DNA from: Variovorax sp. YR216
Lineage (GTDB): Bacteria; Pseudomonadota; Gammaproteobacteria; Burkholderiales; Burkholderiaceae_C
Direction: 5' to 3'
NCBI RefSeq assembly: GCF_900107745.1
Contig: NZ_FNRO01000008.1
Span: 62,001-126,000, forward strand
Length of the DNA stretch: 64,000 bases
A program made the position numbers and the translations under genes. Numbering within the stretch: the first letter of the stretch is position 1; each line of letters opens with the position of its first letter. Of the stretch, positions 26,122 to 34,395 are shown piece after piece. A model generated the notes under the pieces. It did not search any database. It worked only from the letters and a program-made list of their open reading frames with translations, and was not told the DNA's origin.

Positions 26122-27141
26122 ATGCACTTCAAACCGGACTTCATCGCGCGCGGCCTGGTCGCCGCGCTCATCGCCAGCAGCGCCGCCGCGGCGTTCGCGC
26201 AGGACAAGGTCGTGCTCGCCACCAACTGGCGCGCGCAGCCCGGCCACGGCGGCTTCTACCAGGCGCTGGCCGACGGCACCTACAAGAAGTACGGCCTCGA
26301 CGTCGACATCCAGCAGGGCGGCCCGCAGGTCAACAACCGCCCGATGTTGCCGGCGGGCAAGGTCGATTTCCTGATGACCGGCAACATGCTGATGGCCTTC
26401 GACAACATCAAGCAGAAGGTGCCGACGGTCGTGGTCGCGGCCTACTTCCAGAAGGATCCGCAGGCCATCATTGCCCACCCCGGCCAGGGCTTCGACAAGT
26501 TCGCCGATCTCGCCAAGGCCAAGACGGTGCTGCTCGCGAAAGACGGGCAGATCAGCTACTGGCAGTGGATGAAGAAGGCCTACGGCATGCGCGACGAGCA
26601 GGTGCGTCCGTACAACTACAGCCTGTCGCAGTTCCTCGCCGACAAGCAGGCGGTGCAGCAGGCCTACGCCACCTCCGAGCCGCTCGCGGTGGAGAAGCAG
26701 GCCGGCTTCAAGCCGGTGGTGCTGTCGCTGGCCGATGCGGGCTGGTCGACCTACGGCATGGTGATCGAGACGCGCCAGGATCTGGTGAAGAACAAGGCCG
26801 ACATGGTCCGCCGCTTCGTCGAGGCCTCGAACATCGGCTACTACAACTACCTGTACGGCGACCGCAAGGCGGCCGACGAGATGATCAAGAAGATCAACCC
26901 CGACATCACCGACGAGTACATCGAGAAGTCGATCCCGATCCTTCGCGCGCACATCGACGTGGGCGACGCGACCACCAAGGGCATCGGCGCGATGAGCGAC
27001 GAGCGCATGAAGGACTTCTACGACAAGACCGTCTCGGCCGGCCTCTACAAGTCCACCGACTTCAACTACCGGGACGCCTATACCACGCAGTTCGTCAACA
27101 AGGGCACGGGCGTGGAACTCCGCAAGGCGGCCGCCAAGTAA
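26122..27141 (+). CDS. ABC transporter substrate-binding protein (NMT1/SsuA-like)
   Basis: A 339-residue periplasmic binding protein with a clear signal peptide (about 1-26, cleaved after AFA) and the NMT1-type fold. Visible segments are VVLATNWRAQPGHGGFYQAL, KYGLDVDIQQGG and AGKVDFLMTGN. The family binds sulfonates, nitrate, thiamine precursors and many aromatic or heterocyclic compounds, so the ligand stays open. It is the solute-recognition part of the ABC importer encoded upstream. Confidence 0.92.
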   Translation: MHFKPDFIARGLVAALIASSAAAAFAQDKVVLATNWRAQPGHGGFYQALADGTYKKYGLDVDIQQGGPQVNNRPMLPAGKVDFLMTGNMLMAFDNIKQKVPTVVVAAYFQKDPQAIIAHPGQGFDKFADLAKAKTVLLAKDGQISYWQWMKKAYGMRDEQVRPYNYSLSQFLADKQAVQQAYATSEPLAVEKQAGFKPVVLSLADAGWSTYGMVIETRQDLVKNKADMVRRFVEASNIGYYNYLYGDRKAADEMIKKINPDITDEYIEKSIPILRAHIDVGDATTKGIGAMSDERMKDFYDKTVSAGLYKSTDFNYRDAYTTQFVNKGTGVELRKAAAK

Positions 27142-27154
27142 GGAAGGCGCGATC

Positions 27155-28120
27155 ATGGTCGAGCGCACCCTCACGGTCCAGGTCTCGCGCATCGCGCGCC
27201 AGACGCCGGAGATCCTGTCCTTCGAGCTGAAGCATCCGATGGGCCGCCTGCTGCCGGGCTACCGGGCCGGCGCGCACATCGACGTGCACATGCCGGGCGG
27301 CTTCACCCGGCAGTACTCGCTGGCGCGCGACGCCGGCGCGGAGGACGGTGCCTCGTCGTACCTGATCGGCGTCAAGCGCGAGCCCGCGAGCCGCGGCGGC
27401 TCGCATTCGATGCACCTGCGCGTGCGCGAAGGCGACCTGCTGCCGGTCAGCACGCCGCGCAACACCTTCCCGATCCGCGAGGAGGCGAAGCACCACATCC
27501 TGCTCGCCGGCGGCATCGGCATGACGCCGCTGCTCGCGATGGCGCAGGCGCTGGCGCGCGCGGGGGCGGATTTCCAGCTCTATCTGTTCGTGCGCAGCGA
27601 GGAGCACCTCGCCTTCGCCGACGCACTGCGCGATCCTGCCATCGCATCGCGCCTGCGCGTGCACTTCGACGATGGCGATGCGTCGCGCAAGATCAACCTG
27701 CGCCAGTTGCTGGCTGCGCGCAAGCCCGGCATGCACCTGTACGTCTGCGGGCCCGCAGGCTTCATGCAGGCGGTGCGGCACGCGGCCGCGCACTGGCCCG
27801 ACGACGTGGTGCACACCGAGTACTTCGCCGCGCCGGCCGATGCGGCCGGGGGCACCGGCAAGCCGTTCGTGCTGCAGTTGCGGCGCCGCGGCATCACGGT
27901 GCCGGTGGCCGGCGACCAGACGGCGGTCGATGCGCTGCATGCCTTCGGTATCGATGTGCCCGTCTCCTGCGAGCAGGGCCTGTGCGGCACCTGCGTGGTC
28001 GATGCGGACGGCGACGGCGCCGAACATCGCGACTTTTGCCTCACCCGCGGCGAACGCGCGAAGAAAGTGGCGCTTTGTTGTTCGCGCGCAAAGGGCGACG
28101 CGCTCGCGATCGATCTCTGA
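27155..28120 (+). CDS. VanB-type reductase (FAD/NAD(P)H plus C-terminal 2Fe-2S ferredoxin)
   Basis: A 321-residue electron-transfer protein: a flavin domain with RQYSLARD near residues 50-57, a nucleotide-binding domain with GGIGMTPLLAMAQ, and a plant-type 2Fe-2S domain at the C-terminus with CEQGLCGTC and a last cysteine in LCCSRAKG. Such phthalate-dioxygenase-reductase-like proteins normally pass electrons from NAD(P)H to a Rieske oxygenase. No Rieske oxygenase or P450 gene is present in this window, so its partner is missing or it serves another enzyme of the operon. Confidence 0.93.
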   Translation: MVERTLTVQVSRIARQTPEILSFELKHPMGRLLPGYRAGAHIDVHMPGGFTRQYSLARDAGAEDGASSYLIGVKREPASRGGSHSMHLRVREGDLLPVSTPRNTFPIREEAKHHILLAGGIGMTPLLAMAQALARAGADFQLYLFVRSEEHLAFADALRDPAIASRLRVHFDDGDASRKINLRQLLAARKPGMHLYVCGPAGFMQAVRHAAAHWPDDVVHTEYFAAPADAAGGTGKPFVLQLRRRGITVPVAGDQTAVDALHAFGIDVPVSCEQGLCGTCVVDADGDGAEHRDFCLTRGERAKKVALCCSRAKGDALAIDL

Positions 28121-28157
28121 TCCCCTTCGGTGACCACTCTGGCACCATGCATTTCCG

Positions 28158-28832
28158 ATGAGCACCGCACGAAGCAGCGCCCCGCTGAAATCCATCGAAG
28201 ACGGCCCCGAGACGCCGGCCACGCGCGGCCGCGCGCGCAAGTACACGCAGGTGCTCGCGGTGATCTACCAGGCGGCGGTGGAGGTGTTCGCGAACGACGG
28301 GCTGGCCGGCGCGTCCACGCAGGCGATCGCCGACAAGGCGGGGCTGTCGAAGGCGCAGTTGCACTACTACATCGAGAGCAAGGAAGCGCTCTACCGCCAG
28401 ATCCTGCAGGACATCATCAACGACTGGATCGGCGTCTTCGGCTTCAGCGACGAAGCCTTCGGGCCGCGCAAGGTGCTCTCCGACCTGGTCCACCGCAAGA
28501 TGATGTTCTCGTTCGAGCATCCCCTGCGTTCGCGCATCTTCACCGCCGAGATGATGCGCGGCGCGCCGGTGCTCAGGGAGATGATGGGCACGAGCAAGCA
28601 GCGCACCGAGCAGGCGGTGGCGGTGATCCAGAACTGGATCAACCAGGGGCTGATGGGGCCGGTCGACCCGATGCTGTTTCTCTTCCACCTGTGGGCGGTG
28701 ACGCAGTTCTATGCGGACCACGCGACGCAGGTGGCGTACTTCCGGAACACCGCCGAGGCCGACGACAAGGATCGGCGCTACCTCATCGAGCAGGTAACGG
28801 ATTTCCTCCTCAAGGGCGCCTCGGTGCGCTGA
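28158..28832 (+). CDS. RutR-like TetR family transcriptional regulator
   Basis: A 224-residue TetR-family protein with a DNA-binding helix-turn-helix near residues 53-75 (STQAIADKAGLSKAQLHYYI). The C-terminal domain closely follows E. coli RutR: FTAEMMRGAPVL, PVDPMLFLFHLWAVTQFYAD and a QV ending. RutR senses uracil/thymine and binds TTGACC-4-GGTCAA sites. A near-perfect copy of that site lies at the head of this operon (22047-22062), so autoregulation of the operon is likely. The inducer may be a pyrimidine-like ring or a product of the pathway. It ends 11 bp from the convergent Rid gene. Confidence 0.9.
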   Translation: MSTARSSAPLKSIEDGPETPATRGRARKYTQVLAVIYQAAVEVFANDGLAGASTQAIADKAGLSKAQLHYYIESKEALYRQILQDIINDWIGVFGFSDEAFGPRKVLSDLVHRKMMFSFEHPLRSRIFTAEMMRGAPVLREMMGTSKQRTEQAVAVIQNWINQGLMGPVDPMLFLFHLWAVTQFYADHATQVAYFRNTAEADDKDRRYLIEQVTDFLLKGASVR

Positions 28833-28843
28833 AGCTCGGTGCT

Positions 28844-29302
28844 TCAGTGCTGGGGCAGGTACATCGTCGCCTCGACCTCGACGAGCACCTCGTCACCCGG
28901 CAGGAAGCGCGACACCTCGACCACCGTGCTCACCGGCGGCTCGCCCGGATAGAACAGGCCGCGCACGCGGTTGTACGGCGCGTAGTTCGGCAGATGCGTG
29001 AAGTACTGCACCAGCTTCACCACGTCGTCCATCGTGCCGCCATGCTCGGCGGCGATCTGGCGGATGCGCTCGAGCACGAACCAGCTCTGCGCGACGATCG
29101 GCGCCTCGAAGATGTCGACCGACATCTGACCGGTGGCGTAGCCCAGCGGTCGCAGCGCTTCGCGCGCCGCTTCCGGAATGTCGTCGTAGCTCGCGACCGC
29201 GCGGCGCGTGACCGGGTCGACCGCGACCACGCCGCTCGTGAAGACGAAGTCCCCCACGCGCTTGGCGGCCGCGTAGTTGGCCATCGGTTTGCCCATGCTC
29301 AT
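28844..29302 (-). CDS. RidA/YjgF family protein lacking the usual catalytic arginine
   Basis: The 152-residue protein has the Rid fold (FVFTSGVVAVDP, VVEVSRFLPGDEVLVEVEAT). RidA deaminates reactive enamine/imine intermediates using an arginine in the segment usually written PARSCVEV. Here the equivalent stretch is PPVSTVVEV, with serine near residue 125, so the arginine is absent while the following acidic residues are kept. It probably belongs to one of the non-RidA Rid subfamilies often found in catabolic operons. It overlaps the amidohydrolase gene by 4 bp and is the last gene of the threonate operon. Confidence 0.88.
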   Translation of the reverse strand: MSMGKPMANYAAAKRVGDFVFTSGVVAVDPVTRRAVASYDDIPEAAREALRPLGYATGQMSVDIFEAPIVAQSWFVLERIRQIAAEHGGTMDDVVKLVQYFTHLPNYAPYNRVRGLFYPGEPPVSTVVEVSRFLPGDEVLVEVEATMYLPQH

Positions 29303-30489
29303 TCAGTGTTCTCCACGATGCGGCCCGCGCGGATGACGGTGCGGCGTCGCCCGCGCGGGTCCAGAAGTTCATATTCGTCGGCGGCGGCCAGCAGCACGAG
29401 GTCCGCCGGGCAGCCGGGTGCGATCCGGCCGTCCCAGGCAAGGCGCAGCGCCTTCGCCGGGCTGACCGTGATCGCATCGAGCCAATCGGACGCGGGCGCG
29501 AGATGCGCCATCTGCACGCCGAGCCCGAAGGTCTCGACCAGGTCGTAGCTGCCGTAGGGATAGAAGGCGTCCTGCACGTTGTCGGTCGCGAGGCTGGCGC
29601 GCACGCCCAGCGATGCGGCCTCGCGGATGCGGGTGATGCCGCGCTGCAGCGGCGTGCGGTCCCACGCACCCTGGAGGTAAAGGTTGGTGGTCGGCAGCGC
29701 GACCAGATGGATGCCGGCCTGCGCGCACAACGCCAGCGTGTCGTGCGCCGCCGCATCGTCCTGGACCGAGAGCGAGCAGGCATGCCCACAGGTCACGCGC
29801 CCGATGAGGCCGCGTGCGATCGCGAGCTGCGCGATGGTGCGCAGCCCGGTCGCTTGCACATCGAGCCCTTCATCGACGTGGAAGTCGAGCGCGAGCCCAT
29901 GCTCCTGCGCGAGATCGAACACGCGCCCGAGCTTGTGGACGATGCCTTCGTTGCGATAGACGAACGCACCAAGCACGCCGTCCGCCCGTTTCACGGTGCG
30001 CGCAATGCGCGCGCCGGCCTCGGTGTCGGCGAACAGATCGAGCGGCGTGAGCGCCACGAACTGAAGCTCGACGCGGCCGCGCCATGCTTCGCGCAGTTCC
30101 TCGAACACCGCGAGCGATGTGGGCGCGCTCGCCTCGCCCCAGTCGAGATGCGTGCGCAGCGCGCGCGTGCCCGAACGCCATGCATCGCCGAGCGCGCGCG
30201 CCATCCGGATGCGCAGCGCGTCGGCGGTCCAGCCGGCGCGGTGCGCGGCCATGCGCCCGATGGCCGCGAAGAGATCGCCTTGTGCCGCACCGACGTCGCG
30301 CACGGTGTAGTTCTTGTCGATGTGCGCGTGCGCATCGACCAGGCCGCTGAGGATTGTTCCGCGCGCGGCCTGCGTCGAGGGTTCGATCGACGTGACCACG
30401 CCACGATCGATCGCCACATCGAACACGTCGGCGTCCCCCGCCGAGAAGGCTCGCAGTCGCGGAGGAATGCGTACCGCTTCGAGCCTCAT
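29299..30489 (-). CDS. Cytosine-deaminase-like amidohydrolase
   Basis: A 396-residue metal-dependent amidohydrolase. Metal and catalytic residues are visible: HAH at 54-56, H204 and E207 in DFHVDEG, H236 in CGHACSL, and D303 in ATDNVQDAFYPYG. The last motif is typical of the cytosine deaminase (CodA) and isoguanine/N-heterocycle deaminase group. The start is ATG 30489, which overlaps the isomerase stop by 4 bp; the long frame extending upstream to 31119 is out of register with the true isomerase gene. Genes overlap on both sides, so the enzyme belongs to the threonate operon, although no standard threonate pathway needs an amidohydrolase. Confidence 0.9.
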   Translation of the reverse strand: MRLEAVRIPPRLRAFSAGDADVFDVAIDRGVVTSIEPSTQAARGTILSGLVDAHAHIDKNYTVRDVGAAQGDLFAAIGRMAAHRAGWTADALRIRMARALGDAWRSGTRALRTHLDWGEASAPTSLAVFEELREAWRGRVELQFVALTPLDLFADTEAGARIARTVKRADGVLGAFVYRNEGIVHKLGRVFDLAQEHGLALDFHVDEGLDVQATGLRTIAQLAIARGLIGRVTCGHACSLSVQDDAAAHDTLALCAQAGIHLVALPTTNLYLQGAWDRTPLQRGITRIREAASLGVRASLATDNVQDAFYPYGSYDLVETFGLGVQMAHLAPASDWLDAITVSPAKALRLAWDGRIAPGCPADLVLLAAADEYELLDPRGRRRTVIRAGRIVENTE

Positions 30490-31313
30490 TGGGCAACCGC
30501 CGCGCGCGGCAGCGCGCGCAGCCAGCCGAGCCCGTCGCTCGTGCCGTTGGCCACCGCGCCGCGCCGGGGCCTGTACTCGCAGCCCACCCAGCCCTGCCAG
30601 CCGCATTGCGCCGACACCTCGTCGATGACGTCGAACAGGTAGGGGTAGTTCATCTCCCCGACATCGGGTTCGTGCCGCTCGGGCACGCCGGCGATCTGGA
30701 AATGGCCGACGCGGCCGGTGGGCAGGTACTTGCGGATCTTCATCGCCACGTCGCCCTCGACGATCTGGCAGTGATAGAGGTCCATCTGCACCTGCACGTT
30801 GAGCGCGCCGATAGCATCGATGATCTCGTGCGCATGATCCTGCCGGTTGAGGAAGAAGCGCGGGATGTCGCGGGTGTTGATCGGCTCCACGAGCACGTCG
30901 CGACCGGCCTTGGCCGCCTCGACCGCGGCCCAGCGCAGGTTGTCGAGATAGGTGGGCTGCACGGTTTCGCGCTCCACGCCCTCGGGCACGAGCCCCGCCA
31001 TGACGTGGATGCGCGGGCACGAGAGCGCGACCGCATAGTCGATGGCCTTCAGGAGCCCTTCGCGGAATTCGGTCTCGCGCCCCGGCACGCACGCCAGCCC
31101 GCGATCGCCGCGGTCCCAATCGCCGGGCGGGCCGTTGAAAAGCACCTGCTGCAGACCGTTCGCCGACAGCCGCGCGGCGAGTTCGCGCTGATCGTAGGCA
31201 TAGGGGAAGAGATATTCGACGGCCTTGAAGCCATCCCGGGCGGCGGCTTCGAAGCGGTCGAGAAAGTCCAGCTCCGGATAGAGCATCGAAAGATTGGCGG
31301 CGAATCGGGGCAT
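30486..31313 (-). CDS. otnI: 2-oxo-tetronate isomerase (hydroxypyruvate isomerase family)
   Basis: A 275-residue TIM-barrel isomerase of the Hyi/OtnI family, with PRFAANLSMLYPELDFLDRF at the N-terminus, VLVEPINTRDIPRFFL and VQMDLYHCQIVEGD carrying metal ligands. Alone it could be hydroxypyruvate isomerase, but with ltnD, otnK and otnC just upstream on the same strand the 2-oxo-tetronate to 3-oxo-tetronate step is the better fit. ATG 31313 is used; the extension to 31460 would translate the intergenic repeat. A 133-bp gap holding one hairpin repeat separates it from otnC. Confidence 0.88.
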   Translation of the reverse strand: MPRFAANLSMLYPELDFLDRFEAAARDGFKAVEYLFPYAYDQRELAARLSANGLQQVLFNGPPGDWDRGDRGLACVPGRETEFREGLLKAIDYAVALSCPRIHVMAGLVPEGVERETVQPTYLDNLRWAAVEAAKAGRDVLVEPINTRDIPRFFLNRQDHAHEIIDAIGALNVQVQMDLYHCQIVEGDVAMKIRKYLPTGRVGHFQIAGVPERHEPDVGEMNYPYLFDVIDEVSAQCGWQGWVGCEYRPRRGAVANGTSDGLGWLRALPRAAVAQ

Positions 31314-31356
31314 CAACAACTCCAGGAAATTTCTATCGGCACTCCCAACCCAGGGA

Positions 31357-31443
31357 TGCCACGGAACCGGCTCCGCCGGGCCGTTGGCATCGCCCCCGGA
31401 GAGGGGGTGCCCGAGCCACACGAAGTGGGCGAGGCTGGGGGTG
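31357..31443. repeat. Intergenic hairpin repeat (copy D) between otnI and otnC
   Basis: A single, slightly shortened copy (CGGAACCGGCTCCGCCGGGCC, then a CCCCCGGAGAGGGGG hairpin and CACGAAGTGGGCGAGG) sits just downstream of the otnC stop. It splits an otherwise tightly packed operon and could attenuate or stabilise the mRNA. Confidence 0.83.
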
Positions 31444-31446
31444 ACA

Positions 31447-32121
31447 TCACCACCTTGCACCGAAGTTGCGGCGCAGGTCGTTGACCTGGTCTGCGTCCAA
31501 AGCTGCCGGTGCGCCTTGCGGCAGGAATCGGTTCATGAACCACAGTTTCGCGGTTTCCTCCAGCTCCTCGAGCACCGCCATCGCGGCGGCCGGCGTGTCG
31601 TGCCACACATTGGGCCCAAGCCGTTCGAGCACCACCGCGCGGATCGGCGTGCCTTGCGTGCCGTAGCGCTCGATGATCTGGGCGACCAGCGCCGCCGCCT
31701 CCGGCGCGCCCGGCCGGTGATACGGCACGACCGGCACATGGCCGACCTTCATCACGAAATAGGGCGTGAGCGGCGGCAGCAGTTCTTCATCGGGCGCATC
31801 GAGCGTGAGCGCCACGCAGTGCGTGCTGTGGGTATGGATCACGCAGCGCGTGCCGGGGTCGAAGTTTCTCGCGGCACCGTAGATGCGGGCGTGCAGCGCG
31901 ATGGTCTTGCTGGCAAGGTCGCCGTGGATCTGCCGCAGGTTCGCGTCGAGCCGCGCGAGCCGCGCCGGATCGAGATGGCCGAGGCAGGCATCGGTGGGCG
32001 TGATGAGGAATCCGTCATCGAGCCGCACGCTGATGTTGCCGGCCGTCGCGTGCACGTAGCCGCGCTCGAAAAGACTGCGGCCGACACGGCAGATTTCCTC
32101 CCGGAGATGGGCATCACTCAT
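31447..32121 (-). CDS. otnC: 3-oxo-tetronate 4-phosphate decarboxylase (class II aldolase family)
   Basis: A 224-residue class II aldolase-fold protein with metal ligands in IHTHSTHC and a further histidine downstream. In place of the aldolase S-E motif it has SKTIALH, which I recall as the pattern in YgbL/OtnC proteins. The expected reaction is decarboxylation of 3-oxo-tetronate 4-phosphate to dihydroxyacetone phosphate. Its start overlaps otnK by 4 bp, supporting a shared pathway. Confidence 0.87.
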   Translation of the reverse strand: MSDAHLREEICRVGRSLFERGYVHATAGNISVRLDDGFLITPTDACLGHLDPARLARLDANLRQIHGDLASKTIALHARIYGAARNFDPGTRCVIHTHSTHCVALTLDAPDEELLPPLTPYFVMKVGHVPVVPYHRPGAPEAAALVAQIIERYGTQGTPIRAVVLERLGPNVWHDTPAAAMAVLEELEETAKLWFMNRFLPQGAPAALDADQVNDLRRNFGARW

Positions 32122-33386
32122 TCGAGAAACGTAAAAGCTTTGGAGAAGAAATCATCGGCGCCGAAGTTACCGGACTTCAACGCAATATGCAGGCCAGCGC
32201 CACCGGCCGCGTCGCTGCGCGCGTGGCACCAGGGCACGCCGGGATCGATCTGCGCGCCGATCTGCAATTGCGCGATGCCCAGCACCTGCACGCACGCGCC
32301 GGAGGTCTCGCCGCCGGCGACCACGAGCTGGCGCACGCCGCGCTCGACCAGTCCGCGCGCGATCGCGGCGATGGTGCGCTCCACCATCGCTCCGGCTTCC
32401 TCGACGCCGAGGCGGCCCTGTACCGATTTCACCGCGGATGCATCGGCGGTCGAATAGACGAGCACCGGTCCGCGCTCAAGCAGCGGCGCGGCCCATTCCA
32501 GCGCCTTCGACACCACATCGATGCCGGCGGCGATCTGCAGCGGATCGATTGCGAGCGCGGGCCGCCCTGCGGCGACGAAGTCCGCCACCTGCCGGTTGGT
32601 CGCGAGCGAGCAGCTTCCGGACACCACCGCGCGAAGTCCACCCGCCTTCGGCAACGCGCTCGCAGCGGACGAAGGCACGATGCCGAAGTTCGCCGGCAGG
32701 CCGATCGCCACGCCCGAACCGGCCGTGATCAGCGGCATGTCTGCCAACGCCGGGCCGAGCCGCATCAAGTCGTCGTTGGAAACCGCATCGACGATCGCGA
32801 CGCCCACGCCTTCGGCGCGCAGCTGCGCGATGCGCTCACGGATCGCCTCGGCACCACGCGCGACCGTCGCGTAGTCGACGAGCCCCACCTTGCGCCGCGT
32901 CTGCGCCTGCATCACGCGCACGAGGTTCGCATCGGTCATCGGCGTGAGCGGATGGTTCTGCATGCCGCTCTCGCTCAACAGCACGTCGCCCACGAAGAGA
33001 TGGCCCTTGAACACCGTGCGCTTGTTGTCCGGGAAGGCGGGCGTGGCGATGGTGAAGTCGCAGCCCAGCGCATCCATCAGCGCCTCGGTGACCGGGCCGA
33101 TGTTGCCCCTGGGCGTGCTGTCGAAGGTCGAGCAATACTTGAAGTAGATCTGCCGCGCGCCCTGCGCCTGCAGCCAGCGCAGCGCATGAAGCGACTGCGC
33201 GATGGCCTCCTCCGGCGCGATGGTCCGCGACTTGAGCGCGACCACCACCGCATCCACGTCGGCATCCAGCGCCGCCGCAGGCACGCCGATGGTCTGCACG
33301 GCACGCATGCCCGCGCGCACCAGGTTGTTCGCGAGATCGGTCGCGCCCGTGAAGTCATCGGCGATGCAGCCGAGCAGAACACTCAT
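32118..33386 (-). CDS. otnK: 3-oxo-tetronate kinase (four-carbon acid sugar kinase family)
   Basis: A 422-residue kinase of the DUF1537/four-carbon acid sugar kinase family. The N-terminal domain begins LLGCIADDFTGATDLANNLV and holds the substrate site; the C-terminal nucleotide-binding domain has VVSGSCSLATNRQV and LVVAGGETSGACVQVLGI. It phosphorylates 3-oxo-tetronate before decarboxylation. Both ends overlap neighbours by 4 bp (ltnD upstream, otnC downstream). Confidence 0.92.
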   Translation of the reverse strand: MSVLLGCIADDFTGATDLANNLVRAGMRAVQTIGVPAAALDADVDAVVVALKSRTIAPEEAIAQSLHALRWLQAQGARQIYFKYCSTFDSTPRGNIGPVTEALMDALGCDFTIATPAFPDNKRTVFKGHLFVGDVLLSESGMQNHPLTPMTDANLVRVMQAQTRRKVGLVDYATVARGAEAIRERIAQLRAEGVGVAIVDAVSNDDLMRLGPALADMPLITAGSGVAIGLPANFGIVPSSAASALPKAGGLRAVVSGSCSLATNRQVADFVAAGRPALAIDPLQIAAGIDVVSKALEWAAPLLERGPVLVYSTADASAVKSVQGRLGVEEAGAMVERTIAAIARGLVERGVRQLVVAGGETSGACVQVLGIAQLQIGAQIDPGVPWCHARSDAAGGAGLHIALKSGNFGADDFFSKAFTFLE

Positions 33387-34279
33387 TTGCTGGCCTTCGA
33401 TGGCGGCAGTTCGATGCCGGGGAAGATCTTGATCACCGCGCTGTCATCCTCCTTCGCGTGGCCGGAGGTCGATGCCTGCATGAACATCTGGTGCGCGGTG
33501 GATGCGAGCGGCAGCGGGAACTTGCTTGCACGCGCGGTGTCGAGCACCAGCCCGAGGTCCTTCACGAAGATGTCCACCGCCGACAGCGGCGTGTAGTCGC
33601 CCGCCAGCACATGGGCCATGCGGTTCTCGAACATCCAGCTGTTGCCCGCGCTGTGGGTGATGACCTCGTAGAGCGCCTCGGCCGATACGCCTTCGCGCAG
33701 CCCGAGCGCCATGGCTTCGGCAGCGGCGGCGATGTGCACGCCGGCGAGGAGCTGGTTGATGATCTTCACCTTGCTGCCCGCACCGGCGCGGTCGCCGAGC
33801 CGGTACACCTTGCCGGCCATGCCGTCGAGCACGTCGCCGGCCTTCGCGTAGGCCTCCGGCTTCGCGGAGCTCATGACGGTCATCTGCCCGCTCGCGGCCT
33901 TGGCCGCGCCACCGGAGATCGGCGCATCGATGTAGTGAATGCCGAGTGCGCCCAGCCGCTCCTCGAGCAGTACCGACCAGTTCGGGTCCACCGTCGAGCA
34001 CATGATGAACACGCTGCCCGGCTTCATCGCCGCGGCGGCGCCGTGCTCGCCGAAAAGCACCGCCTCGGTCTGCTGCGCATTCACCACGACCGAGACGACG
34101 ACATCGCACGCGCCCGCCACCTGCGCCGGCGTGCCCCACGCCACGCCGCCATGCTCTGCGAACTGCAGTGCGGCGCCGGGCCGCACATCGCACACATGCA
34201 TCTCGAAGCCGCGCCCGCGCAGCGTCGCTGCGATGCCGGCGCCCATGGCGCCCAGGCCGATGAGTCCTGCCTTCTTCAT
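33383..34279 (-). CDS. ltnD: L-threonate dehydrogenase (beta-hydroxyacid dehydrogenase family)
   Basis: A 298-residue NAD-dependent dehydrogenase with Rossmann motif GLGAMGAGIA at residues 8-17, the substrate motif DAPISGGAAKAASGQ and the catalytic lysine in KVKIINQLLAGV. The family includes 3-hydroxyisobutyrate and tartronate semialdehyde reductases; placement as first gene before otnK-otnC-otnI points to LtnD, which oxidises L-threonate to 2-oxo-tetronate. The alternative, a D-threonate or erythronate enzyme, cannot be excluded. The 116 bp between this start and the aceE-type stop should hold the operon promoter, though none is clear by eye. Confidence 0.9.
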   Translation of the reverse strand: MKKAGLIGLGAMGAGIAATLRGRGFEMHVCDVRPGAALQFAEHGGVAWGTPAQVAGACDVVVSVVVNAQQTEAVLFGEHGAAAAMKPGSVFIMCSTVDPNWSVLLEERLGALGIHYIDAPISGGAAKAASGQMTVMSSAKPEAYAKAGDVLDGMAGKVYRLGDRAGAGSKVKIINQLLAGVHIAAAAEAMALGLREGVSAEALYEVITHSAGNSWMFENRMAHVLAGDYTPLSAVDIFVKDLGLVLDTARASKFPLPLASTAHQMFMQASTSGHAKEDDSAVIKIFPGIELPPSKASK

Positions 34280-34395
34280 GGAGATTCCCGTGGAAGTCGA
34301 ATGGAGGCCGGCAGCATGAAAACGCCACGCGGCACGAACCCTCGATCTTAGGAATCCACGCCCGCGCCGTACAGCCGGACTAACCCCCTTTTCGC

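Noticed and set aside
30490..31119. Upstream extension of the amidohydrolase to 31119
   Set aside because: That part is the out-of-frame reading of the isomerase gene; ATG 30489 overlaps the isomerase stop exactly as expected.
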